In this document: piece after piece, positions 8,078-18,479 of the stretch
Position numbering within the stretch: the stretch's first letter is position 1
Layout of the letters: each line of letters begins with the position of its first letter
From: Prochlorococcus sp. AG-355-P07
GTDB taxonomy: Bacteria; Cyanobacteriota; Cyanobacteriia; PCC-6307; Cyanobiaceae
NCBI GenBank assembly: GCA_003280575.1
Contig: QCEN01000002.1
Coordinates: 124,001-188,000, forward strand
DNA: 64,000 nucleotides
Reading direction: 5' to 3'
Made by a program: the position numbers and the translations under genes
The notes under the pieces: generated by a model
What the model saw: the letters and a program-made list of their open reading frames with translations, nothing else
The model's database searches: none
Told to the model about the DNA's origin: nothing

Positions 8078-8439
8078 AACTATAATGATATTTTTTTCTA
8101 AAAAAATCAAAAAATATCTGTTAGAAAACTTTTCAAATTATCAAATGAGACTCATGTTATATGTATGTTTTTAAAAAACTTATTTTTTAAATAAGGAAAT
8201 TGAATAGATCTTAAAGAAAAGTCAACAATAATGTTGAAGTCCTGTTTTTTTTGAAAAATACTGCCATTTCTAATCCAATGTGGATTTGGACGTGGAAAAC
8301 AACCCGTAAATTGTGGAAAATCTAGCTCAAAATACTTTTAAGATTTTATATTAAGAATACTTATATATGCTGAGTCTATTAAGACTTAGTCGAGAAAGAG
8401 ACAGGTGATTCATAGATTTTCAACGGATTTTCTTAAGAT
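8078..8439. other. Spacer with DnaA-box-like 9-mers
   Basis: No gene is seen in these 362 bases. Three similar 9-mers lie in one orientation: TGTGGATTT (8279-8287), CGTGGAAAA (8291-8299) and TGTGGAAAA (8312-8320); the last is the complement of TTTTCCACA, the usual cyanobacterial DnaA box. A weak hairpin (CTGAGTC/GACTTAG) lies near 8369-8390. The spacer should carry the promoter of the DUF2811 gene and the 3' end of the chelatase transcript. No cobalamin riboswitch was recognised. Confidence 0.35.
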
Positions 8440-9570
8440 TTAGTCTTTATTAGGCAAGCGAAGCGTGACAGGTCCTAAAGGGTGTTTTGAATTTGGATAA
8501 ATACTGTGGTGATGGTGATGGTGATTATGTTCATGTTGATGAGCCTCTACTTGTTCATGTTCTAAGTAATCACCTCCTCTTAGGTATGGTTTTTCTTGGT
8601 TATCAGTTGGGATTTGATTTTGTGTTTCACAAGCACCATTACATTCAGGATCACATAAATCACAGCTAATACCCAAGCCCTCTACATGGTCATGATGACT
8701 TTCTTGTACCATTCCAACTTCTTTTTCAAAGCCAAATAAATTTGATCTATATTTACAAGTTGAGCAATTCATAAAATTATTACCTTCGTTATTAAGAATC
8801 TCTTCAATCCTTTCCACAAAAGTGTCGACGACATAAGACTGTGACGATAGATATTTTGCATGTATAAATGAAATATTAGGATTATTAATCGCAACTAAAT
8901 CGCTTTGCCTTTTTATTCTTGTGACAAGGACACCTGAGAAAAGGAAATAAGGGAAAATAATTATATTTTTATAACCAAGTCTCACAACATTTTTCAAGCC
9001 AGGTTCAACAAGAGGGAAAGTTACTCCAGAAAAAACTGTTTCCCCCCATCCTAAACCAATACCCTCTACGATCATTCTCGTAATTTTTGAAACATTGGAA
9101 TTCGCATCTGGGTCCGAAGAGCCTCTACCCACAACAACTAATAATGATTCTTCAGGTTTGAGAGTGTTATTTTGTTTAAATACATCTTTTACTCTTTCAC
9201 AAGCTGCACTAATCATTAAATTATTAATACCTAATTCTCTTCCATAAATTATTTCAATTCCTGTTTTACTTGAATAATTCATAAGCAAGCTAGGTATATC
9301 ATTTTTTACATGGCCAGCAGCGAAAAGCATAGCAGGTATTGCAATTACTTTTTTTATAGATAGATCTTTTAATTTGTCTAGAGCATCAACAAGTGAAGGT
9401 TTAGCGAATTCCAAGAAACCATATTCAACTAAAAAGTTTGGATATCTTTTTTGGATGAACTTAGTTAATTCTTGAAATTCAGTAATGGCTAGTTTATTTC
9501 TACTCCCGTGGCCACAGATAAGTATCGCGACTTGATTATTTAACTTCGAATCTAAATTATCCAAATTCAA
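8440..9570 (-). CDS. cbiX: CbiX-type sirohydrochlorin cobaltochelatase with Fe-S motif and His tail
   Basis: 376 residues. Two chelatase half-domains are seen, the first starting ILICGHGSR (His21) with the second active-site His at AAGH (His87). They are followed by the MxCxxC motif at residues 267-272 (MNCSTC), which binds an Fe-S cluster in the long-form CbiX of Bacillus megaterium. Next come a second Cys block (CDLCDPECNGAC, 303-314) and a His-rich tail with six consecutive His. The enzyme would insert cobalt into sirohydrochlorin for cobalamin synthesis; ferrochelation for sirohaem is the alternative. The His tail probably stores or delivers metal. It is divergent from an FAD oxidase gene. 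Confidence 0.9.
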   Translation of the reverse strand: MNLDNLDSKLNNQVAILICGHGSRNKLAITEFQELTKFIQKRYPNFLVEYGFLEFAKPSLVDALDKLKDLSIKKVIAIPAMLFAAGHVKNDIPSLLMNYSSKTGIEIIYGRELGINNLMISAACERVKDVFKQNNTLKPEESLLVVVGRGSSDPDANSNVSKITRMIVEGIGLGWGETVFSGVTFPLVEPGLKNVVRLGYKNIIIFPYFLFSGVLVTRIKRQSDLVAINNPNISFIHAKYLSSQSYVVDTFVERIEEILNNEGNNFMNCSTCKYRSNLFGFEKEVGMVQESHHDHVEGLGISCDLCDPECNGACETQNQIPTDNQEKPYLRGGDYLEHEQVEAHQHEHNHHHHHHSIYPNSKHPLGPVTLRLPNKD

Positions 9571-9611
9571 ATTATTATTTATACCATAATAATAAAGAAC
9601 AATATCATGTA

Positions 9612-10889
9612 GTGAAAAATAATAACTTGCTTAAAGTTCCTAACATTAACTCAAAGGATGCAAAATTAAAGAAATTAATTTATGACGTGGATAATTCCTT
9701 ATTTAATGAGGAAAATTATTCTAGGGAAAAATTCGAGCACCTTTGTGTATGTAGCGGAGGTACAACCTCAAGCTGTGCAAAAAATGGTTTTACAACTCTT
9801 GATCTCAGAAAAAATCACAGCAAAATTCACCTAGATAGAGAAACCAATTTAGTAACAATTGGAGGGGGAGTAATAATGGGGGATCTAGTAAATCACTTAC
9901 AAAAACATAATCGAAGTTTTCCAATCGGACTTTCTAAACTTCCTGGAGCAGGCTATATACTTACTGGTGGAGTAAGCCCGCTCAGTAGAGCCTACGGATT
10001 AGCCATTGATAATATTGAATCAATAAAAGGTTTCTTGGGTAATGGCTCATTTATCTCTTTAAAAAAAAATCAAATAAATCCAGAAGAACAATTGATTTGG
10101 GAAGCAATAAAAGGGGCAGCACCCTTCTTCTCAATTATTACCGAAATAGAACTTAAGACTTTCCAATCTAATCCAATTAAAGTTATTGAGGGATTTGTAA
10201 ATTTAAATGAACTTTCAGAAATAATAAAACTATCAGAGGAATTTCCAGAAAATATTAGTCTTCAATGGATTTATGCTCAAAAAATTTACCTATATATTTT
10301 TGCTGAACTCAAAAATAATTTAGAGGATAAAAGAACAGAAGAATACCTCATGCTTTTAAACAAATTTCCCTCTCTAGAAAAAAATTTTTATGAGAACTTT
10401 AATAAAATAAATTTCTTCCCAAAGGAATTGAATTTGTACGAGCTGAATGCAAATAACCATTCTGAGGTAATTAGTCTTCTTGGAGAAGATTTAAAAAATG
10501 ATATCCCAATTTTCATAAAATGTTTGGATGAAATAATGGATAATAAACCCAATAATTCCTGTTATATTGCTTCTCAACAATTAGGTTGCAAAACTAAAAA
10601 GTTAAATCATGGCTCAAGCTTTTTTGTACATAGAAAAAGTACTTGGAAACCATGGATATATGCATCATGGAAAAAAAATGACCTTCAAGAAAAAGAAGTC
10701 GCTTTGGAATGGATTTATAAATCGTGGAGCAAGCTAAAAAGGTTTTATCCAAATATTCACTTAGCCCAATTGCATAATCATTTGGATTCTCATGAGGAAG
10801 AAATTACATTAGCATATGGAAATAGAATTAATGAATTAAAAACTTTAAAGAATATTTTTGACCCACAAGGTATTTTGCCTCCTCTATGA
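9612..10889 (+). CDS. FAD-linked oxidase (PCMH-type FAD domain)
   Basis: 425 residues from GTG. The N-terminal domain has the PCMH FAD-binding pattern: CSGGTTSSCA (about residues 47-56), VTIGGGVIMGDL and GAGYILTGGVSPLSRAYGLA, which hold the pyrophosphate and isoalloxazine. The C-terminus (GNRINELKTLKNIFDPQGIL) matches the ending of berberine-bridge-like/GlcD-type oxidases, in which NxxFDPxxIL is characteristic. The substrate is unknown. It begins 41 bases from the divergent cbiX and is followed after 30 bases by a SulP transporter on the same strand. Confidence 0.85.
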   Translation: MKNNNLLKVPNINSKDAKLKKLIYDVDNSLFNEENYSREKFEHLCVCSGGTTSSCAKNGFTTLDLRKNHSKIHLDRETNLVTIGGGVIMGDLVNHLQKHNRSFPIGLSKLPGAGYILTGGVSPLSRAYGLAIDNIESIKGFLGNGSFISLKKNQINPEEQLIWEAIKGAAPFFSIITEIELKTFQSNPIKVIEGFVNLNELSEIIKLSEEFPENISLQWIYAQKIYLYIFAELKNNLEDKRTEEYLMLLNKFPSLEKNFYENFNKINFFPKELNLYELNANNHSEVISLLGEDLKNDIPIFIKCLDEIMDNKPNNSCYIASQQLGCKTKKLNHGSSFFVHRKSTWKPWIYASWKKNDLQEKEVALEWIYKSWSKLKRFYPNIHLAQLHNHLDSHEEEITLAYGNRINELKTLKNIFDPQGILPPL

Positions 10890-10919
10890 GGTAACTTCAT
10901 AATTATAAAGAAAATAAAA

Positions 10920-12485
10920 ATGTCAAATTTCACAAGATATTTATCTAAAAATTGGTTAGATGATCCAAAGTCAAATATTCTCTCTGGCTTAGTTGTTGCT
11001 TTTGCAATGATCCCAGAAGCAATTGCTTTTTCAGGTATAGCTGGTGTAGATCCTAAAGTTGGCCTTTTTGGTGCATTTTGCTTATCTATAACAATTGCAA
11101 TTGTTGGAGGAAGAAGGGGTATGATCACTTCTGCCACAGGCTCTACAGCTCTTTTGATGACTGGACTTGTTGCCTATGGAGAATCACAAGCCCCTGGATT
11201 AGGAGTCCCATATCTTATTGCAGCTGGGATATTAACTGGAATTTTCCAAATTATTTGGGGATATTTAAGACTTGCCTACCAAATGCGTTTCGTGCCAACA
11301 GGAGTATTAAGTGGATTTGTAAATGCTCTGGCACTTTTAATATTTCAAGCACAACTACCTCAATTAGGAATTGGTATTAAAGAATCAAAAGAACTAGTTG
11401 AACAAACTTTAAGTCAATATCCAGTTAACTCTCAGATTCCAGTAGTTTGGATCCTCGTAATCTTAGGATTATTAATTATCTATGGGCTTCCAAAAATCAC
11501 AAAAGTAATCCCATCTCAACTTATCGCAATAGTAGTAATAACTCTTATAAGCATATTCTTTAATCTAGATGTCCCAACAGTGAGCGATTTGGGCAAATTA
11601 CCAGATGGATTACCAATTATTTCTCTTCCTTTTGGATCAATAGAAAATGGAAAAGTACCTTTTAGTCTTGAAACATTAGGGATAATTTTACCGACCTCAC
11701 TTGCAATATCTCTCGTGGGTTTAATGGAAACATTTTTAACTCAAGATATTTTAGACGATGTAACTGATACAAGTTCTAATAAAAATAAAGAAGCAAGAGG
11801 TCAGGGAATCGCAAATATTGTGGCATCTTTATTTGGTGGAATGGCTGGATGTGCCTTAGTTGGTCAATCTGTAATGAATACTGAGAATGGTGGCAAATCT
11901 AGATTATCAACTCTCTCCTCAGGTATTTCGCTCCTAATTATGATCATCCTCTTGAAGTCTTGGATTGGAGCAATACCAATGGCTGCTTTAGTAGCAATCA
12001 TGATAACGATCGCAATAAGTACGGCAGATATAAATGGATTAAAAAATATTAGAAAGATACCTAAAAGTGATACTGCAGTCATGCTTATGACTTTTGCAGT
12101 TACTATGCTTACAAAACCTCATAATCTTGCACTTGGAGTTATTGCAGGAGTTGCGTTAGCCGCAATTCTTTTCAGCAGAAAAGTTGCAAAAGTTATAACT
12201 GTCTCAAGAGCAAAAGGAAATAATTTAACTACCTACAAAGTAAAAGGACAATTATTTTTTGTAAGTAAAATTTATTTTTTACAAGGATTTGATATTCATG
12301 AACATCCAGAAAATATTGTTATCGATATGTCTTCAGCTCATATTTGGGATCAAAGTGGCGTAGTTGCTATTGAGCAAATTATTAGAAAATTCCAGAATGG
12401 TGGTTCTAAAGTTGAAATTGTAGGATTAAATAAAGAAAGTCTTAACTTATTTGAAAGACTAGGTGGTGTAGAAAGCGCTCATTAA
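10920..12485 (+). CDS. SulP-family anion transporter with STAS domain
   Basis: 521 residues. The start matches SulP proteins (NILSGLVVAFAMIPEAIAFS, the first transmembrane segment), followed by about 10-12 membrane segments to residue ~425 and a C-terminal STAS domain (IVIDMSSAHIWDQSGVVAIE around residue 465). Family members carry sulphate, bicarbonate or other anions; several cyanobacterial members are Na+-dependent bicarbonate transporters (BicA). In an oligotrophic marine cyanobacterium bicarbonate uptake is a reasonable guess, but substrate cannot be read from the sequence. The stop is 5 bases from the convergent metA. Confidence 0.9.
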   Translation: MSNFTRYLSKNWLDDPKSNILSGLVVAFAMIPEAIAFSGIAGVDPKVGLFGAFCLSITIAIVGGRRGMITSATGSTALLMTGLVAYGESQAPGLGVPYLIAAGILTGIFQIIWGYLRLAYQMRFVPTGVLSGFVNALALLIFQAQLPQLGIGIKESKELVEQTLSQYPVNSQIPVVWILVILGLLIIYGLPKITKVIPSQLIAIVVITLISIFFNLDVPTVSDLGKLPDGLPIISLPFGSIENGKVPFSLETLGIILPTSLAISLVGLMETFLTQDILDDVTDTSSNKNKEARGQGIANIVASLFGGMAGCALVGQSVMNTENGGKSRLSTLSSGISLLIMIILLKSWIGAIPMAALVAIMITIAISTADINGLKNIRKIPKSDTAVMLMTFAVTMLTKPHNLALGVIAGVALAAILFSRKVAKVITVSRAKGNNLTTYKVKGQLFFVSKIYFLQGFDIHEHPENIVIDMSSAHIWDQSGVVAIEQIIRKFQNGGSKVEIVGLNKESLNLFERLGGVESAH

Positions 12486-12490
12486 AAAAG

Positions 12491-13381
12491 TTAATTAAGA
12501 CTAACTTGTTGATAACAAAACCAAAGCCACTGCTGAAAAAGCAAATTCCTATGAGATCTCCAAGCCGTTTTTGAGCTATTTAGATCAAAATTTTCTGGAG
12601 GAGGAACATCTCCCTTTTCTTTGTCTCTCTCAATTTCACTAATAATTCTATGCACCGTATATTCAGGGTGACCTAAATGCATAAGTTGTTTTTGATCATT
12701 AGATTCAAATATTGTATAACCAACGTTTTCTCCATAAGCCAACAAATTCAATTTTCCCTCTTTTTGCGCCTTCTCCATTTCCAAATCTGGTAATCCAGCA
12801 AATCTACTTTGAGGACAAATAAATTCATCATCTTGTGTGCCCATTAAAGGGTGTCCAGGAACAAGACTTTTTAAAGGGAATACCCCAAATAATTTTCTAT
12901 CAAAAACTTTCTTGTCGACCCCTGCCAAATAAGCAAGCGCAAAGCCAGCCCAACATAATCCAAGAGTACTCGCACAAGAATTTCTGGCTTCATTTACAAT
13001 TTTCACAAATTCATCCCAATACTTAACCTCCTCAAAGGCTAGGTGCTCAATAGGTGCTCCAGTAATAATGATTCCATCTAACGGTTCTGGATTATTTGCT
13101 TCTTCCCAAGTAATGTATAGATTATTCAGATGATTAAGATCCCATGTTTTATAAGAGTGAGTTTTAAGCTTTATCCAAACTGGCTCAATTTGAAGAGGAG
13201 ATAAACCAAGTGGATGTAATAAGTTAAATTCATACTGCTTGCCAAGAGGCATTATATTTAAAATACCAATCCTAAGAGGACGTATATCCTGTCTTTTGGC
13301 CAATTCTGGTTCGATCCAAGATATATGATTTTTCTCAACATCACTAATCTTGTGATAGTTGCTAGGAATTATTAAAGCCAA
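12491..13381 (-). CDS. metA: MetA-family homoserine O-acyltransferase, probably acetyl-specific
   Basis: 296 residues, full length for the MetA family, which acylates homoserine in the first committed step of methionine synthesis. The catalytic Cys lies in LGLCWAGFALAY (about residue 143), and HLGHPEYT (about 236-243) supplies the His and Glu. At residue 112 (ITGAPIEHL) there is Glu where E. coli MetA has a small residue; in the family this position separates acetyl-CoA users (Glu, as in Bacillus cereus) from succinyl-CoA users (Gly). The gene directly upstream encodes MetY, which prefers O-acetylhomoserine, so acetyl specificity is the consistent reading. 13 bases separate the two genes. Confidence 0.92.
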   Translation of the reverse strand: MALIIPSNYHKISDVEKNHISWIEPELAKRQDIRPLRIGILNIMPLGKQYEFNLLHPLGLSPLQIEPVWIKLKTHSYKTWDLNHLNNLYITWEEANNPEPLDGIIITGAPIEHLAFEEVKYWDEFVKIVNEARNSCASTLGLCWAGFALAYLAGVDKKVFDRKLFGVFPLKSLVPGHPLMGTQDDEFICPQSRFAGLPDLEMEKAQKEGKLNLLAYGENVGYTIFESNDQKQLMHLGHPEYTVHRIISEIERDKEKGDVPPPENFDLNSSKTAWRSHRNLLFQQWLWFCYQQVSLN

Positions 13382-13394
13382 TAAATCTCCTTTC

Positions 13395-14729
<1,335 letters not shown>

Positions 14730-14801
14730 TTAATAATCCTATTATATATTTAACTTACAAAAGTCCAAAAAAAAAACAAAAAAGATAAATATTTATAAAT
14801 C

Positions 14802-15452
14802 CTATTTTAATGAAGGGTAATTATCTTTCATATATGAACTTAAATCCTCATTTATCTCAGATCTGAGTTTATCAATATTTGCAGATTCGATTATTGGAAA
14901 AGTTTTATTAGCCTCAGGATCTTTTTCAGTAATTGATTTCCAATTGTTACCAACATCTTTTGCAGAGTTGTTTAAAACCTCATCAAAGTTGAAAGCCTTA
15001 TCGTTGTTTTTAGCGTCAAATTCGCTAAAAGCTTTATTTATGAGCTGTTTTCTATTTTCGAATAGATTCTTGGCTTTTAACATATCTGGCAGACCCATTA
15101 CTGGTTTTAATTCCTTAAGAAGTTTTATTTCCTCTTCAATTAAGAGTGTCCAAACACCATGTTTATTTTTTGGGAGATTAGAATTACTAAAGATATTAAC
15201 TTCATCTAGGTAAAAATTTAACCATAAATAATATGATTTTTCTTCAATAGTTTTTTTAACGGATATCTTTTTATTTTGAATCTTTGGAAGTAACTTTTCT
15301 GCTTTCTTTAAAAATTGTCTATCTTCTCTTTCTAAATTTATTAATCCCCATCTTTGACTGTAGTCCCATAAATCTTCATATCTTGTCAAATCTTCTTGAT
15401 TCCAACCAAGAGCTTTCAGTTCATGAGAACGATGTGATAATTCCTTTTTCAA
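14802..15452 (-). CDS. Hypothetical soluble protein
   Basis: 216 residues, no signal peptide or membrane segment. It is rich in Lys/Glu/Asn/Leu and predicted mostly helical, with a Trp/Tyr-rich N-terminal part (ALGWNQEDLTRYEDLWDYSQ at about 14-33, then RWGLINLEREDRQFLKKAEK). I do not recognise the family. Length, codon use and a clean start support a real gene. It lies between metY and the dehydrogenase-like gene on the same strand, with about 80-90 bases on each side. Confidence 0.75.
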   Translation of the reverse strand: MKKELSHRSHELKALGWNQEDLTRYEDLWDYSQRWGLINLEREDRQFLKKAEKLLPKIQNKKISVKKTIEEKSYYLWLNFYLDEVNIFSNSNLPKNKHGVWTLLIEEEIKLLKELKPVMGLPDMLKAKNLFENRKQLINKAFSEFDAKNNDKAFNFDEVLNNSAKDVGNNWKSITEKDPEANKTFPIIESANIDKLRSEINEDLSSYMKDNYPSLK

Positions 15453-15544
15453 AAAAAACCTTTTAAAACCATAATAATTCTAACCCTGCAATCAAGATTA
15501 GTAAATAAATGAAAAACTTAGTTTTTTGTAAATTCAACAAATAA

Positions 15545-17053
15545 TCAATTATTAAAATAATTATTAATAATTTTCAATACATTAATATAACTTTGATTTT
15601 TTTTAGAAATTTGATTACTAGAATCATCATTTTTAAGATCATTTTCCTTTTTGTCAATAAATAATTTCTTGTAAAAAATTTCAATATCACTGAAAAGATT
15701 ATCTCCTTTTAATTTTTCATTAAGTTCTAAAGATAATTCAGATTTCACAGATTCTTGGCAAAAATTAGTGATTTCTTCTGAACTAATTAAAACCTTATAG
15801 ATTTCTTTTTTTTCTTCTGAATTAGCATTAAAGCATAAATAAATCAGATTAATCATAGAACAATTATTATTTTTGATTTTGAATTGTTTATAAATATCTG
15901 GCCAAAATTTTAAGGATTTTAGACCTTCTAAACCTCCTTGACTGAGAGAGTATTTATTACACCAATTTACAAATTCTGAAACATCTTTTGGACATCTGTT
16001 TAATTGTAAAAGCATATCTGATAAAACTTGTCCTGCCTGGAAATTTCTTGTTGGTTTTCCTTCAGTTGGCAGAGTCATGCTCCCTAAAACATCCGCCTTA
16101 ACAGCATTTAATTGAGAAAAAGTATAATCTCCTTTTTCGAAAAATTTTTCATTAATTTTTTCCTTTGCACTAATTGTTTCTTCACCATAACCAAGTTCTT
16201 TTAATGAAAGATATTTATTTTCTAATTTATTTTCTTTTCTTACTTGTAATGATACTGATGCCGCCTGATCTAAACATTGTGTTAACAAAATCGTATTAAT
16301 GGTAGGTAGCATTCCTGGCTTATCGGAATGAAAGTTATTTACAAAACCTGCAAATATAGATGAGATATTTTTTATTGATTTTATGTATTGACATTCAATA
16401 TTATGAACTCCAGGAGAAACTTGGATTTTCGGTGACAATTGATTCAAGATTCGAGCTCCTATTAAAGCAGTTAGGGCATCAGGATGGCAGAAATTTGCAG
16501 TAAAACTATCATTAGGATTTCGTAAAGCTCCGTGACGATGAAATCCTGTAAAAAAAGCTAAATTTGGATATTTATTACAGAGAATAAAGGGGGTTTTGTT
16601 TTTATTATCAATGCAAAAAGAGCCAACGAGACAGCCAAGAACCACATTTTCTCTTTTTAAAGTTTTTCTAAGTTTTAAAGCATTTTTAACATCATCTTGT
16701 ATGTGGTTACTATTTGAAGCGAGAATAACTATTTCACATTTCAAGAGAAGATCTCTTAGATCAAAAGACTTTCTTATTCCCTCTGAAGAACAACTTCCCA
16801 TTCTCTTAATCTTTTCAATAGTCTCATTATCCATATCAGAAAGAACATCCTTTGAGAAAGCGCCTAACAAATCTCTATCTTCCCTAGGAGCTAAGAGAAT
16901 ATTATTTGATTTTCCATGCATAGCGCAGTTGTATGCTAATGATGCAGGATATAAACCAACACTATAGAATCCAACTTTGCTGTTCTCTAAATCTTCAATC
17001 AATGAATAAAAATATTTTTCATCATTTATGTTTTCTATAAAATTATTCTTCAT
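15545..17053 (-). CDS. Glycerol-3-phosphate dehydrogenase-like protein (tentative)
   Basis: 502 residues. The N-terminus (VGFYSVGLYPASLAYNCAMHG, about residues 27-47; last residues vary) resembles a Rossmann dinucleotide-binding loop, and CEIVILASNSNHIQDDVKNA (about 110-129) resembles the second half of a GpsA-like NAD(P) domain. The middle region (SPGVHNIECQYIKSIKNISS) and helical C-terminal half would fit the 6-phosphogluconate/G3P dehydrogenase superfamily. The Lys/Asn-rich last 60 residues look like an extension. It is divergent from a StpA-type phosphatase gene; supply of glycerol-3-phosphate for a glucosylglycerol pathway would fit, but this is inference. Confidence 0.5.
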   Translation of the reverse strand: MKNNFIENINDEKYFYSLIEDLENSKVGFYSVGLYPASLAYNCAMHGKSNNILLAPREDRDLLGAFSKDVLSDMDNETIEKIKRMGSCSSEGIRKSFDLRDLLLKCEIVILASNSNHIQDDVKNALKLRKTLKRENVVLGCLVGSFCIDNKNKTPFILCNKYPNLAFFTGFHRHGALRNPNDSFTANFCHPDALTALIGARILNQLSPKIQVSPGVHNIECQYIKSIKNISSIFAGFVNNFHSDKPGMLPTINTILLTQCLDQAASVSLQVRKENKLENKYLSLKELGYGEETISAKEKINEKFFEKGDYTFSQLNAVKADVLGSMTLPTEGKPTRNFQAGQVLSDMLLQLNRCPKDVSEFVNWCNKYSLSQGGLEGLKSLKFWPDIYKQFKIKNNNCSMINLIYLCFNANSEEKKEIYKVLISSEEITNFCQESVKSELSLELNEKLKGDNLFSDIEIFYKKLFIDKKENDLKNDDSSNQISKKNQSYINVLKIINNYFNN

Positions 17054-17218
17054 TTTTGGAAATTCTTGATAATTTTTTAATTTCTAACCCGTACCAACAT
17101 TTTTCTACATTAAAGCAATTCTTGCCCATAGCAAATTATTTATTGTAAATATTGAATTTTTTAATTTATAATCTCTTTGAAATATAGAAATTAAATTAAA
17201 AGAGAAATAATTATAAAT

Positions 17219-18439
17219 ATGGAATATAGAGAAAGTAATTTAAAGGCACAAAAACAATTAATTTCTTCTGAAAATATCTTAATTATTCAAGACATTGACG
17301 GAGTTTGTATACCTTTAGTTAAAGATCCAATGACTAGAGAATTAGAATCAAAATATATCTATGCAGTAAAAGAATTTGCAGAGGAATTCTTTGTTTTAAC
17401 TTGCGGGGAACATGAAGGTCCAAGAGGAGTTAACAGAATAATAGAAAGGAGTTTAAAAAGCACTACTGAGCCTAAAAAAAAAGAACTATATTTAAGAGGT
17501 TTAGCAGCCTGTGGAGTAGAGTATCAAGACAACAATGGTGAAATAAGTTTTGAAGGAGTCTCAGAAAAAGAACTAAATTTTTTATCTAAAGTACCTAGTC
17601 TTATAAGACCAAAGTTTAATTTTATAGTTAAGAATATTTTTCCTGAACTTAACCAAGAAGATATCAATTTTCATGCAGTAAAATCAATATGCGAAACACG
17701 CTTCTCTCCAACGATTAATTTCAATAGTCTATTTGATTTAGTTAACAATGATTCTGATAAAAGAAAGCTTATTCAAATTAGTTTTGAACAAATGATGAAT
17801 GAAATGATCTTAAAAGCTGAATCCGAAGGCCTTAAAAACTCATTTTTCCTGCATATTTCACCAAATTTAGGAAATAAAAATGGTAAAGAAACAATTAAAC
17901 TTTCTTCGAAAGATGATATTGGATCAACAGACATACAATTACTTATTAATGGAGCAGTTAAAGATTCTGGAGTTTTATTTCTTTTGAATAAATTTATTTC
18001 GGACAAAACTGGTAAAGCTCCTTTTGGAAGTAATTTTAATTTTAGAGACTCTCCAAAATCCATTACGGGAAAAATTGATTTATGCAAAAGAACTATTCAA
18101 GCAGAAGATATGCCTTTGATTGTAGGAGTTGGTGACACAATAACATCAAAAAAAAATAATGGTCAAAACAGTTATTTAAGAGGAGGAAGTGACAGATCTT
18201 TTTTAGAATTTATACAAATATTAGGTAATGAATTTGGTATTAATAATAAAATAATATTTGTAGATAGTAGTTCAGGTGAAGTTGAAAGACCTTCTACAAA
18301 AAAAAATGGTTTAAAAGGGATAAGTGATCTTTATGACAACTTAAAATTTGACTTGGTTTTTCAAAATGGTCCCAAAGAATATATAAGTTGGTTTATTGAA
18401 CTTGCTAATAAGAGATCAAACTTTAAAAAAAATAGTTGA
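17219..18439 (+). CDS. stpA: Glucosylglycerol-3-phosphate phosphatase (StpA-like)
   Basis: 406 residues, close to the length of Synechocystis StpA, which dephosphorylates glucosylglycerol-phosphate to the compatible solute glucosylglycerol. The N-terminal HAD-like motif IIQDIDGVCIPLVKDPMTRE (nucleophile Asp about 24, acid Asp about 26) and the following FFVLTCGEHEGPRGVNRIIE are characteristic of StpA. A C-terminal PLIVGVGDTIT (about residue 302-312) supplies the distal acidic residues. The partner synthase GgpS is not in this window, so the substrate in this organism is uncertain. arsS-like gene follows after 40 bases. Confidence 0.85.
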   Translation: MEYRESNLKAQKQLISSENILIIQDIDGVCIPLVKDPMTRELESKYIYAVKEFAEEFFVLTCGEHEGPRGVNRIIERSLKSTTEPKKKELYLRGLAACGVEYQDNNGEISFEGVSEKELNFLSKVPSLIRPKFNFIVKNIFPELNQEDINFHAVKSICETRFSPTINFNSLFDLVNNDSDKRKLIQISFEQMMNEMILKAESEGLKNSFFLHISPNLGNKNGKETIKLSSKDDIGSTDIQLLINGAVKDSGVLFLLNKFISDKTGKAPFGSNFNFRDSPKSITGKIDLCKRTIQAEDMPLIVGVGDTITSKKNNGQNSYLRGGSDRSFLEFIQILGNEFGINNKIIFVDSSSGEVERPSTKKNGLKGISDLYDNLKFDLVFQNGPKEYISWFIELANKRSNFKKNS

Positions 18440-18479
18440 CTTTTGAATTTTCGAATGACAATTTATAGATAATAGATTT

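Noticed and set aside
8078-8439. Origin of replication suggested by DnaA-like boxes
   Set aside because: No dnaA, dnaN or other replication gene is close, only three boxes are seen, and there is no clear unwinding element that differs from the general AT-richness.
8487-8669. Plus-strand open frame with GDGDGDY repeats
   Set aside because: It is the complement of the His-rich tail of the chelatase; the repeats come from the His codons.
9571-9611. Cobalamin riboswitch before cbiX
   Set aside because: The region between cbiX and the divergent gene is only 41 bases, too short for such an element.
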